From Eucommia ulmoides (lineage: Eukaryota; Streptophyta; Magnoliopsida; Garryales; Eucommiaceae), in contig CM028327.1 of the NCBI GenBank assembly GCA_016647705.1, positions 45,711,114 to 45,775,113 on the forward strand: DNA of 64,000 nt. The letters are read 5' to 3'. Shown here in pieces: positions 1-11,580 of the stretch (position 1 is its first letter; each line of letters begins with the position of its first letter). The notes under the pieces are model-generated. The model was not told the origin of the DNA. It saw only the letters and a list, made by a program, of their open reading frames with translations, and searched no databases. A program made the position numbers and the translations under genes.

Positions 1-59
1 GGGTTCGCCATTAGCATAACCGAGTCTGGGTTTTTGTCGCTCCGTCATCGCCGTTTGTC

Positions 60-935
60 AGCCCTCTCTATCTCTCTCTCATTAATGTTAACACACATAC
101 GAACATGAAAATGCGTTTACTTTAATACAGAGAGACCCAAAATATGTGCGTTAACGTTAACGAACACCCAACCAAAATACACAAACAACATATACGGTAC
201 GATCATGTTAACGTTAACATTAAAAAAAAAAAAAAAAAAAAAAGAAACAAAAAGAAGAAGAAGAAGAAGATATGTAACGCTAATACTAATGCACGCTTAG
301 GTAAAAAAATATAAAATATCACATACGGCGAGTTAAAGTTAACGCAAACACAAGGTGGCTAAAAAAATGAAGTTGCATTAACGTTAATGCACAGAACCTC
401 TAAAAAATAAAATATGTTAGCGTTAAAATACACAGTCCGATGGTGAAGATGCGTTAACTTTAACGCATACCCAACCTAAATATACAAACGATAGATATGA
501 TACGATCATGTTAACATTAATACATGGAACCCAAAAAAAATGAAGATACGTTAATGCTAACACACACAAACAGATAATGAAGATGTGTTAATTTTAACAT
601 ACACAAAAAAGAACACAAAAATGCATTAACGTTAATATAGAGAGGCAAAAAAATCTGCATTAACATTAACGCACACCTAGCCCAAAAGACAAAATATCTC
701 ATACGGTGAGTTAATATTAACGCAAACACACGGGAGAGGGGGGTTCTAAAAGATGAAGTTACATTAATGTTAACGCGCAAAACTCTTAAAAAGTAATATA
801 CATTACCACTGAAGCACAACATGGATATGAAATTCAAATCGTAATTTGTAATATAGATAAGGTGTATTGCTTGAACATTTATGTTAACGTTAACGTCCTT
901 TACCTCTAATAATTAAGATTTACGTTAATATTTAC
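60..935. repeat. degenerate TTAACG-palindrome repeat array
   Basis: About 18 occurrences of a core like GTTAACGTTAAC (often decayed to TTAAYRTTAAY) recur every 30-70 bp, for example near 146, 204, 371, 449, 619, 758 and 880. A longer period of about 380 bp is visible: the context GAGTTAA..TTAACGCAAACAC followed by ATGAAGTT and TTAACG occurs near 328 and again near 706. There is no coding potential. The last part is carried into the duplicate at 7246-7450. It could be a decayed satellite or a subterminal repeat of a DNA transposon; I do not recognise the family. Confidence 0.6.
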
Positions 936-1539
936 GTATCATTTTAAAGTGAACAATTTTTTTTTTATTACATCATCGTGCAGATCTTTTTTTGCAGGTA
1001 ATTTGATATTTTTTTTTTCTGAAATTTTTTATTTGTTTTATGCTTGTGAGAATGAATTTTGCAACGATAATATTTTTGTTATAAATATGAGAAATTTATT
1101 ACTTTTATCTTGTTACAAAGGATAAAATGACAGAATTTGTAAATATGAATAAACAGTTGGAGATAATATTAGAGACATTTTTCTACAAACTCTATGAGTA
1201 TTAAAAACTTAAATAAATACATCTTTTTTAATTTCACTATCTTTGGGACTATATAATTAGTTATCCAAAAAAAAAAAATCGAAATAAAAAATTTAAAATG
1301 TGAACCCATTGCACTCCTCTTGTTTTAATCTAAGTTGAACAATTTATTTATTTATTGTAAGTACAAGAATGTAAAGTGTAAACCAAAATAGAAGTATAAG
1401 GGGGGTAAAAAACAATTAATCCAAAATATTGAATTAAAATTGAATAATATTTTTTATTTATTTATAAAAAAAGTCAGGATAATACAAATTAAAATTAAGA
1501 ATTCCCAACTTGGGGTTTTTGGGTCCCAAAATATTGGCC
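936..1539. other. AT-rich upstream region of PIP-like copy 1
   Basis: No gene seen. It contains poly-T and poly-A tracts and is repeated with small changes at 7440-8052. The part from about 1318 also matches 17902-18325 upstream of copy 3, so it is the ancestral 5' flank of the peptide gene. Confidence 0.6.
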
Positions 1540-1717
1540 CACGTGTAAAACCATTTAGGACATGGTCCATGGGTAATTTCTGGAATTCAATTTATAAGCT
1601 TGATCAACGGAGAAAGTACACCCGATCAAACAATACACCAATTGCCAAGTCCATTCAACGTGTTTGAGCAAAAGTCCAACAAGAAGACTCAAACAAGATC
1701 CCCTTCCTCTATATATT
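1540..1717 (+). promoter_or_regulatory. promoter of PIP-like copy 1 (G-box and TATA)
   Basis: A G-box CACGTG lies at 1540-1545 and a TATA element CTATATATT at 1709-1717, about 112 bp before the ATG. Both are conserved in position in copy 2. G-boxes bind bZIP/bHLH factors in plants; use here is inferred. Confidence 0.55.
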
Positions 1718-1828
1718 CACTTCAATCCTACGCACATTTCACCTACAAATTCATTCAAAAAACAAAACAAAAAACTTCAAGCCCATTTTTGCCCTCTTTT
1801 CAAGATAGTTCATTTTCACAAACCAAAC

Positions 1829-2051
1829 ATGAATTTTGCTAAAATTAGTACCCTTTTTGGTCATTTTTATCATCTTTGTAGCCATCTCGAGCCAAGTCGG
1901 TGTTGAGGCAACAAGGGTATTATCGGAAGATTTTGCCGGTGCAAATCACTTGGCGACGTACCCTTCAGTGTATGACAAGACAAGGAACATCATGACGTCT
2001 TTGTTTGAACGATTGGCGTCTGGACCTAGCCCTAGAGGTCCTGGGCACTGA
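1829..2051 (+). pseudogene. PIP-like secreted peptide precursor, copy 1, frameshifted
   Basis: This locus matches the 73-codon gene at 8342 throughout, including the C-terminal SGPSPRGPGH codons and stop at 2051. One extra T in the run after GTACCC (about 1850-1855; five T instead of four) shifts the frame inside the signal peptide. Translation from the ATG at 1829 then ends at 1906 after a short unrelated tail. The rest of the gene stays open in the +2 frame but has no upstream ATG of its own. The promoter (G-box, TATA) is intact, so the locus could still be transcribed. The alternative is a base-call error in a homopolymer; a clean read across the T run would decide. No other lesion is visible. 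Confidence 0.85.
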
Positions 2052-2103
2052 TCGTGCACAATTTTTTCTTTTTGTTTAGTAAGATTTAGAACATGAAGAA
2101 TAC

Positions 2104-2142
<39 letters not shown>

Positions 2143-2886
2143 CAATTGTTAAATGTACTTATGCTAAGATTATTTAGCTTTAGTTCGTTATAATTTTTTA
2201 CATTTTTTTTTTTTTTTGTGGAGATTGATTGTATAAGACGATACCTCATTCAACAGGTAAATGAATAAATAAATTCATTGATTTTTTATTTTAATATTGT
2301 GTTTTTTATTCTATTCAATTTTACTTTATTAAAAACCATGTCCCACTAAACAATTTTTTTTTTCAAATACATATAAAAAGTAAAAATTCAAAATGACATT
2401 CAACTTTTGTAAAATTTAAATCAGCATACCATGCCATGGATTTCAAAATCCATGACTTGACGAAATTATTATCGAAGACCTATTTGGTTTAAAATTAGAA
2501 AAATAAAATACAGACAATATATTATCATTTTTGAAAAAATATCTTTAAATACTATTCATTTTTTTTTAATTTTTTTTTATCTTTTCAATTCCACAAAAAA
2601 AAATTGCACTAATAATCTTTAAGTTCGAGATGACTTTTTAAGTGATCCTTGTAATTTTTAAACACATTTGCATTGTAAAAATTCCAATTGGACAAATTAT
2701 AAATAAAATGAATGAATTTGAATAGAAAAACCCTAGTAAACAACACGTGATCGGATGGCTTTCAATCATAGTATTGTATTTCTTGAATTAAAGCTCTAAA
2801 AATCCATAATTATTCGACAATTTATTGCATAACTCTATAATTGTTGAAAATGACGAAAATAATCCCAAAATCAGATCATACAATCA
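2052..2886. other. 3' flank of PIP-like copy 1
   Basis: AT-rich, no ORF of note. It has a T34 tract near 2110-2136 and AATAAATAAATTC near 2264, which could serve polyadenylation. It is repeated at 8564-9379, and most of it also matches 18814-19410 after copy 3. Confidence 0.5.
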
Positions 2887-3660
2887 ACACATGGCATTTT
2901 TCATTCCTATATAACAACTCCATTTTTAATTATATATCAAATTGAAACAAAAATAAAACTTCAGGACACAAATCCCGTACTTTAAAAACTGTAGATATCG
3001 TTTGAATATTCACACCAAACTTAAGGGTTAAAAGCAAAATATTTCCAAATTCAACTCGATTGTACTTTGGCTTAAGAAGTTTTTGGCCACGTGGACACGT
3101 CCAAAAGATATTAGGTTAGTAAGTCGTATGAGGTGTTATAAATTATATCAGAGTTAATTATAGTCAAACTGTATAAAGACTTATAATAATTTTGAACATA
3201 TCTTAATAAAGTAAAGGTAAAAAACTGTGATTTAATAATTATTTTTTTACAAAATTATTTGAGTTTAAAATAAAAGAGTGGTTTTACCCACCAGATATTG
3301 ACAATTATATTATAGGACAAATTCTGTTTTAAACCTTTTAACTATGATTATATTTCTATGTGGTCCAATAAGTTTGTACATTTTACTTTAAACCATGTAA
3401 TTTTAATTAATCATTCTACCTTATTTGACTGTTGAATTAGAGGAAATTAGGGGCAAAGTAGTAAATTTATAATTATAATTTTTATTTATTTTCTTTTTTT
3501 TTTCTTGTTCTTCTTTTTTCGTTGAGCCACACCTTCTTCCCCGTTTCTATTTTTCTCTATTTCTCTTTGGCCAGATCTCGGCGCGTTTGGGCCAGATTCT
3601 AACGCTTCAGTTCTCTCTGGTCATTTTTGTGTTATTGATGCGGCAAGTTTCGGTTCATTT
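2887..3660 (+). repeat. dispersed repeat, copy 1 of 3
   Basis: The stretch from ACATGGCATTTTT to the GATGCGGCAAGTTTCGGTT text recurs at 9380-10175 (inside unit B) and, more diverged, at 58975-59775 far outside the duplication. Shared landmarks include CACACCAAACTTAAGGGTTAAAAG, GTCAAACTGTA, a T/C-rich block and GGCCAGATCTCG. It lies immediately before the copia remnant here but stands alone at 59 kb, so it is a repeat in its own right or a piece of a longer TE. I do not recognise the family. Confidence 0.75.
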
Positions 3661-3725
3661 CACTTAATCAAATTCAGATCATACAATACAGTTCTCTTTA
3701 TATTGTTTCAGTTCATCACAAAGAT

Positions 3726-6700
3726 TTGATCGGTTCAAGGAGCTCTCAATTAGTTCTTCACGAGAATAGACCGGTTTCTAGACAATTTCAGCATTCTAAA
3801 TCCATGTGTGACAGTAGTTTCTCTAGATTCCACAACAATGTTTGTGGGTTCTTCACTCATATTATCAATTCTGAAGAGAATTCAAATCCTACCTCCACTA
3901 TTGTTTTCAAGTCTATTGCAGATTTGACTTCACTCCTCCATCATATTTTTTCCAAAAATAGTACAAACATTTCTCCTGCTCTCTCACTTACTATAGGTAA
4001 CTTTTCTTGATTCTTTGATTCTGTCTGTTGTCATTATATGACATCTGATCCCAATAATTTTTCAACCAAACTCTTTGCAATGAATATTTCTAGTTTTCAT
4101 ACCATTGATGGTTCTCAAATGCGTGTTACTCATATCGGTCAGGTTTCTATTTCCCATCTTTCTATTCCTAACACATATTTAATTCCGAAACCCACTTTAA
4201 ATCACTTGTTTGTTGGACAACTTTGTGAATTGAGATTTGAAGTCATATTTTATAATAGTAGTTGTCGTGTACACGATCCTCGAATATGAGAAATCCTTGG
4301 GACTAGTCGTAAAGTTGGAAGTTTATTTGAACTCAACAATTTGCACCTTCCATCTCCAATTCCACTACCACCACAACCACAATCACAACCACAACCACAT
4401 GTCCCTTCATCAACTTATGCAACTTCACCACCACCACCAGCATCTTCCTCCTAATTATCATCCTTATTTCTACAACCACCAGTGTTTCTATCACCATCCC
4501 AAATTTGGTATTCTCGGTTAGGCCACATTTTATCTAGTCGACTCAAATCGCTTATCTCTAGCAACCAGTTAGGTTCAGTTCAATATGAGTCCTTTAATTA
4601 TATCCATTGCCAACTTGAAAATCAACCAGCCTTACCATTCAAAGAGAGTCTCCTTGCACCATTTGATCTAATTTATTTTGATATTTGGGGGCCTTCTCTT
4701 CATGCTTTGGTGGGTGGTTGTCGTTATTTTGTTATCTTTGTGGACGACTACTCTCTATATACATGGTTGTTTCTTATGAAATATCGATCCGAACTATTTC
4801 AAATATATTCTAAATTTTCCTCTATTGTTCAAACCCAATTTTCTATAAATATAAATTTTTCACTTAGATAATGCAATGAAATACAAGGATTGTGCATTTT
4901 TTAACCTACTTCGCAAAAATGGCACGCTCCCCTATCGCTTGTGTCCTAGTACATTCCAACAAAATGGAAGAAGCCGAATGCAAACATAGACATATTCTTG
5001 ACACAGTCCGTGTTCTCCTTATTTCGTCATCATGTCTTGAGCGTTTTTGGGGTGATGCTACATTCACAGCTGATGAGTGATTTATTTACCAACAAATTAA
5101 ATACTTTTAGATTTAAATATTTATTTTTTTTGAAGCATTTTTGTTAGTTTAATGTGTTTATGTATTGTTTTATAGGTTTTTGAATAAATTGGTGAAAAGA
5201 GGCAAAGACGGTACAAGTGCAGTAACTTCAAGGTTAATTTTGAACATGATTTCATTCGATTTTTGAAAAACTCAATACACGGAAATTGTATATATTTTTC
5301 TTAGCTTTCCATATGCTTTTGAATCACCTTAATCGGAATTTAGACGAAAAGGTTACAGCCAAAATACCAAAGGGTGTCACCGCCGCGGCGGTAGAACAAC
5401 AGAGAGTTGCTAAACTCTCTGCATTTCCACCGCCGTGGCGGTCCAAAAACTAACATAATTGATATTTTGGGATATTTTATGATATTTTTTGATACATATA
5501 TTACTTCTTCTTCTTCTTCCAAGCACCCTAGAATGTTTTTGGGAAGGTTTGAGAGCTCCAAACCACTATCAACCAAGGGAAGATCACAAGGCCAAGAAGG
5601 AGGGAGCTTTCTTGGAGCGGTTTTAGCGGCAATTCTTCGGATAACGGATAATTTCTTCATTTATCTCTTTTACTATTAGTTTTGGTTGATAGTTTATATA
5701 TGTTTAGCTTGTATTTCATTGTATATAGGGCTACGCCATGAGTAGCTAATCATATATTGTCTAGAGAGCAATTGACTTCATGAAAACGTTATTTGTATAA
5801 AATCGATGTTTTGTTAATGGTTGTTCGGACTAGGGTTTAAACACAACGTGACGATATAACAACCTGGGAGAGAGTTAGAAAGTGTGCAATCCGTGAGGTT
5901 GGAACAAGACTCATGTGACCTAGTGTCGTATAGACATTGAGGGAGACTTTTTCGTTGACACGAAACCACATATTCATTCACTTTACACTCAGGAGAGGTA
6001 GTGTTTGAGATTTCGATACCGAGATTGTCGAATAACTTGAATGTTGTAAATGTAAACTAGATTTAATCGAATGCATTTTGGTGAACGAAATTAATCTCTA
6101 GAAAATAATTCCCATTAACGTCATATATTAGTATTGTAATTTAGTTAGTTAATTTAGTATAATATATTTAATTATAAAAACTACAATTTTTATCACTTAG
6201 ATAAAATTAAGTTATGATAATTACGGTACTTGACAATAATCTCAACCAATCTCTGTGGATACGATAACCCCTACTCCTTTCCATCTAGATTAAAACTTGA
6301 TTCGTACACTTGCGGTGAAAATGGCGACGTAATATTCTGCCACCAACAGCCATCTACACAATAAACAATATCCCTTCCGCTACAATCCAGAACCAATCTC
6401 CATTTGATTGTCTTTTCGGTAAACCTCCTTATTACTCTGAACTGAGAGTCTTTGGTTGCACTTGTTTTTTTTCTTCTCAAACCACATGAACACAAAAAAC
6501 TGGAACCAATGGCTCATCTGTGTTATTTTCTTGGATATGGCATCGAACATAAATGGTATCGGTGTTAGGATCTCATTTTCAAAACTCTTTGTATCTCTTA
6601 ACATGTCGTTTTTTGAGAACATCAAATATTTTTTTCCTTATGGTCATTTGACATGTCAACCATCACTAACTCCCGATTCTTTACTGATTTGTCCATTGAG

Positions 6701-7245
6701 TTATTTCCTGAGGATATAGTTTTGGGTACTGTTGAGTCCACTCCAACACTACCAGTTAAGCCCAATCCTGCACCTTACGCTGAGTCCACCCTAGAGCCAT
6801 CGGCTGAACCTACTCTAGAACCACTAGCTGATCTCACTCCTCCAACTCCAGCGACCATACCTGAGACTTCTTCTGTGGCCGATGATTCTGTACTGACTGT
6901 CTCTGCGACTCACGCTCTTGATCACCCTTATCGCTCTATTAGGGTAACTCATCCTCCACCTTACCTTACTGATTTTCATTGCTTTTCTATTATACTGCAT
7001 CTGCATAAGTCTCAATCCTATAAGGAGATTAATATTAATCCTCTTTGGTAGAAAGTAATGGACGAAGAACTTTAGGCCATAGTCAAAACTCATACCTGGG
7101 ATAATGTTGATCTGCCCCTTGGAAAAACTCCTATTGGGTATAAATGGATGTTTAAGATCAATATGCTTTCTGATGGCTCTATTGAACGATATAAAACCTA
7201 ACTTGTTGCCAATGGATTCACTCAAAAATATGACATTGACTATGG
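3726..7245 (+). mobile_element. Ty1/copia remnant A1 (5' part, truncated)
   Basis: Broken reading frames give, in order: a gag C-terminal/protease stretch (the acidic DSVCCHYMTSDP-type context near 4010-4070), a GAG-pre-integrase block (IWYSRLGH near 4485), the integrase core (GGCRYFVIFVDDYSLYTW near 4710-4760), then, after a nested solo LTR at 5071-6345, the integrase end (SPFDCLFGKPPYYSELRVFGCTCF near 6395-6475), a Pro/Thr-rich linker (6740-6960) and the start of reverse transcriptase (WDNVDLPLGKTPIGYKWMFKI near 7100-7165). Many stops and frameshifts. It ends abruptly at the duplication junction. No 5' LTR or primer-binding site was found. Confidence 0.85.
5071..6345 (+). mobile_element. 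solo LTR (~1.28 kb) nested in copia A1 integrase
   Basis: Starts TGATGAGTG and ends TGCCACCA, flanked by the 5-bp direct repeat ACAGC at 5066-5070 and 6346-6350. Removing it rejoins the copia codons GDATFTA + IYTINNIPSATIQ. No internal retrotransposon genes, so a solo LTR. Its relatives are 11581-12822, 23593-24952, 27888-29310 and 56964-58331. A GC-rich palindromic module lies at 5379-5442. The 1.2-1.4-kb LTR and the TTTGGGGGTA tract before the relative at 23593 fit Ty3/gypsy (inference). Confidence 0.88.
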
Positions 7246-8052
7246 GTTCTAAAAGATGAAGTTACATTAATGTTAACGCGCAAAACTCTTAAAAAGTAAT
7301 ATATGTTACCATTGAAGCACAACATGGATATGAGATTCAAATCGTAATTTGTAATATAGATAAGGTGTATTGCTTGAACATTTATGTTAACGTTAACGTC
7401 CTTTACCTCTAATAATTAAGATTTACGTTAATATTTACGTATCATTTTAAAGTGAACAATTTTTTTTTTATTACATCATCGTGCAGATCTTTTTTTGCAG
7501 GTAATTTGATATTTTTTTTTTCTGAAATTTTTTATTTGTTTTATGCTTGTGAGAATGAATTTTGCAACGATAATATTTTTGTTATAAATATGAGAAATTT
7601 ATTACTTTTATCTTGTTACAAAGAACAAAATGACAGAATTTGTAAATATGAATAAACAGTTAAAGATAATATTAGATACATTTTTCTACGAACTCTATGA
7701 GGACTAAAAACTTAAATAAAGACATCTTTTTCAATTTTTTTATCTTTGGGGGACTATATAATTAGTTATTCAAAAAAAAATATCAAAATAAATTTTTTAA
7801 AATGTGAACCCATTGCACTACTCTTGTTTTAATCTAAGTTGAACAAATTTTTTATTTATTTATTTATTGTAAGTACAAGAATGTAAAGTGTAAACCAAAA
7901 TAGAAGTATAAGGGGGGTAAAAAACAATTAATCCAAAATATTGAATTAAAATTGAATAATATTTTTTTTTTGATTTATAAAAAAAGTCAGGATAATACAA
8001 ATTAAAATTAAGAATTCTCAAATTGGGGTTTTTGGGTCCCAAAATATTGGCC

Positions 8053-8230
8053 CACGTGTAAAACCATTTAGGACATGGTCCATGGGTAATTTCTGGAATT
8101 CAATTTATAAGCTTGATCAACGGAGAAAGTACACCCGATCAAACAATACACCAATTGCCAAGTCCATTCAACGTGTTTGAGCAAAAGTCCAACAAGAAGA
8201 CTCAAACAAGATCTACTTCCTCTATATATA
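8053..8230 (+). promoter_or_regulatory. promoter of PIP-like copy 2 (G-box and TATA)
   Basis: G-box CACGTG at 8053-8058 and TATA element CTATATATA at 8222-8230, about 112 bp before the ATG. This is the best TATA match of the three copies. Confidence 0.6.
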
Positions 8231-8341
8231 CACTTCAATCCTACGCACATTTCACCTACAAATTCATTCAAAAAACAAAACAAAAAACTTCAAGCCCATT
8301 TTTGCCCTCTTTTCAACATAGTTCATTTTCACAAACCAAAC

Positions 8342-8563
8342 ATGAATTTTGCTAAAATTAGTACCCTTTTGGTCATTTTTATCATCTTTGTAGCCATCTC
8401 GAGCCAAGTCGGTGTTGAGGCAACAAGGGTATTATCGGAAGATTTTGCCGGTGCAAATCACTTGGCGACGTACCCTTCAGTGTATGACAAGACAAGGAAC
8501 ATCATGACGTCTTTGTTTGAACGATTGGCGTCTGGACCTAGCCCTAGAGGTCCTGGGCACTGA
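8342..8563 (+). CDS. PIP-like secreted signalling peptide precursor, intact copy
   Basis: A 73-residue precursor in a single exon. Residues 1 to about 28 form a signal peptide (basic start MNFAK, then a hydrophobic run LLVIFIIFVAISS, then VGVEA). A variable middle follows, and the C-terminus at residues 64-73 is SGPSPRGPGH. A short secreted precursor ending in an SGPS..GxGH motif is the hallmark of the PAMP-induced secreted peptide (PIP/PIPL) family, whose processed C-terminal peptides act outside the cell and amplify immune responses through a leucine-rich-repeat receptor kinase. I chose this ATG because the signal peptide begins there; an upstream in-frame extension is UTR. It is the only copy with frame, motif and TATA box all intact. 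IDA- or CEP-type peptides are less likely alternatives. Confidence 0.85.
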   Translation: MNFAKISTLLVIFIIFVAISSQVGVEATRVLSEDFAGANHLATYPSVYDKTRNIMTSLFERLASGPSPRGPGH

Positions 8564-9379
8564 TCGTGCGCAATTTTTTCTTTTTGTTTTGTGAGATTTA
8601 GAACATGAAGAATACTGATATATATATATATATATATTTTTTTTAACATTCAATTGTTAAATGTACTTATGCTAAGATTATTTAGCTTTAGTTCATTATA
8701 ATTTTTTTACAATTTTTTTATGGAGATTGATTGTATAAGACAATGCCTCATTCAACATGTAAATGAATAAATAAATTCATTTTTTATTTTATTTTAATAT
8801 TGTGTTTTTTATTCTATTCAATTTTACTTTATTTAAAACCATGTCCCTCTAAACAATTTTTTTTAAATACATATAAAAAGTAAAAATTCGAAATGACATT
8901 CAACTTTTGTAAATTTTAAATCAGCATACCATGTCATGGATTTCAAAATCCATGACTTGACGAAATTATTATCGAAGACCTATTTGGTTTAAAATTAGAA
9001 AAATAAAATATATACAATATATTATCATTTTTGAAAAAATATCTTTAAATACTATTCATTTTTTTTTTTTTTTATCTTTTCAATTCCACAAAAAAAATTG
9101 CACTAATAAGCTTTAAGTTCGAGATGACTTTTTAAGTGATCCCTGTAATTTTTAAACACATTTGCATTGTAAAAATTCCAATTGGACAAATTATAAATAA
9201 AATGAATGAATTTGAATAGAAAAACCCTAGTAAACAACACGTGATCGGATGGCTTTCAATCATAGTATTTTATTTCATGAATTAAAGCTCTAAAAATGCA
9301 TAATTATTCGACAATTTATTGCATAACTCTATAATTGTTGAAAATGACGAAAATAATCCCAAAATCAGATCATACAATC
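8564..9379. other. 3' flank of PIP-like copy 2
   Basis: AT-rich, no gene seen. Counterpart of 2052-2886; the poly-T tract of copy 1 is replaced here by a short TA microsatellite near 8618-8636. Confidence 0.5.
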
Positions 9380-10175
9380 GACACATGGCATTTTTAGTTC
9401 CTATATAACAACTCCATTTTTAATTATATATCAAATTGAAACAAAAATAAAACTTCAAGACACAAATCCCGTACTTTAAAAACTGTAGAGATCGTTTGAA
9501 TATTCATACCAAACTTAAGGGTTAAAAGCAAAATATTTCCAAATTCAACTCGATTGTACTTTGGCTTAAGAATTTTTCAGCCACGTGGACACGTCCAAAA
9601 GATATTAGGTCAGTAAGTCGTATGAGGTGTTATAAATTATATCAGAGTCAATTATAGTCAAACTGTATAATGGTTTACAATAATTTTGAACATATCTTAC
9701 TGAAGTAAAGGTAAAAAATTGTGATTTAGCAATTATTTTTTTACAAAATTATTTGAGTTATAAAATAAAAGAGTTGTTTTACCCACCAGATATTGACAAT
9801 TATATTATAGGACAAATTCTGTTTTAAACCTTTTAACTATGATCATATTTCTATGTGGTCTAATAAGTTTGTACATTTTACTTTAAATCATGTAATTTTA
9901 ATTACGATTTTAATTAATCATTCTACCTAATTTGACTGTTGAATTATAGGAAATTAGGGGCAAAGTAGTAAATTTATAATTATAATTTTTATTCTTTTTT
10001 TATTTTATTTATTTTTTTTTTTTCTTTCTTCTTCCTCTTTTTTCGTTGGGCTACACCTTCTTCCCCGTTTCTATTTTTCTCTCTTTCTCTTTGGCCAGAT
10101 CTCGACGAGTTTGGGCCAGATTCTAACACTTCAGTTCTGTCCGGTCATTTTTGTGTTATTGATGCGGCAAGTTTC
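9380..10175 (+). repeat. dispersed repeat, copy 2 of 3
   Basis: Counterpart of 2887-3660 inside unit B, with scattered substitutions and a short insertion near 9900. Confidence 0.75.
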
Positions 10176-11580
10176 GGTTCATTTCACTTAATCAAATTCA
10201 GATCATACAATACAATTCTCTTTATATTGTTTCGGTTTATCACAGAGATTTGATCGGTTTAAGGAGCTCTCAATTAGTTCTTCACGAGTATAGACCGGTT
10301 CCTAGATAATTTCAGCATTCTAAATCCATCTGTGACAGTAGTTTCTCTAGATTCCACAACAATGTTTGTGGGTTCTTCGCTCATTATCAATTCTGAAGAG
10401 AATTCAAATCCTACCTCCACTATTGTTTTCAAGTCTATTGTAGATTTGACTTCACTCCTCCATCATATTTTCTCCAAAAATAGTACGAACCTTTCCCCTG
10501 CTCTCTCACTTACTATAGGTAACTTTTCTTGATTCTTTGATTCTGCCTGTTGTAATCATATGACATCTGATCCCAATAATTTTTCAATCAAACTCTCCGC
10601 TATGAATATCTCTAGTATTCATACCACTGATGGTTCTCAAATGCGTGTTACTCATACCGGTCATGTTTCTACTTTCCATCTTTCTATTCCTAACACATAT
10701 TTAATTCCGAAACTCACTTTAAATCTCTTGTCTGTTGGACAACTTTGTGAATTGAGATTTGAAGTCATATTTTATAATAGTAGTTGTCGTGTGTAAGATC
10801 CTTGAATAGGAGAAACCCTTGGGACTAGTCGTAAAGTTGGAAGTTTATTTGAACTCAGCAGTTTGCACCTTCCATCTCCAATTCCACCACCACCACAACC
10901 ACATGTCCCTTCATCAACTTGTGCAATTTCACCACCACCACCACCAGTATCTTTCTCCTAATTATCATCCTTATTTCTACAGCCACCAGTATTTCTATCA
11001 CTATCCCAAATTTGGTATTCTCGGTTAGGCCACATTTCATCTAACCGACTCAAATCGCTTATCTCTAGCAACCAGTTAGGTTCAGTTCAATATGAGTCCT
11101 TCAATTATATCCATTGCCAACTTGGAAATCAACTAGCCGTACCATTCAAAGAGAGTCCCCATTGCACCATTTGATCTAATTCATTTTGATATTTGGGGGC
11201 CTTCTCTTCATGCCTTGATGGGTGGTTGTCGTTATTTTGTTATCTTTGTGGACGATTACTCTCTATATACATGGTTGTTTCTTATGAAATATCGATCCGA
11301 ACTATTTCAAATATATTCTGAGTTTTCCTCTATGGTTCAAACCCAATTTTTTATAAATATAAAAGTTTTTCACTTAGATAATGCAATAAAATACAAGGAT
11401 CGTGCATTTTTTAACTTACTTCCCAAAAATGGCACGCTCCCCTATCGCTTGTGTCCTACTGCATCCCAACAAAATGGAAGAAGCCGAATGCAAACATAGA
11501 CATATTCTTGACATGGTCAGTACTCTCCTTATTTCGTCATCATGTCCTGAGCGTTTTTGGGGTGATGCTACATTCACAGC

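Larger units (their letters stand above)
743..7245 (+). repeat. tandem segmental duplication, unit A (6.5 kb)
   Basis: Matches unit B almost base for base, starting at GGGTTCTAAAAGATGAAG (741) and running through the PIP-like gene, a shared dispersed repeat, a copia fragment and its nested solo LTR. It ends inside the copia reverse transcriptase at ..GACATTGACTATG. Differences are scattered substitutions and small indels, so the duplication is not very recent. Confidence 0.93.

Noticed and set aside
4237..4521. His-rich frame in the copia remnant
   Set aside because: Made by a CCACAACCACAAT repeat; it overlaps the copia GAG-pre-integrase region in another frame.
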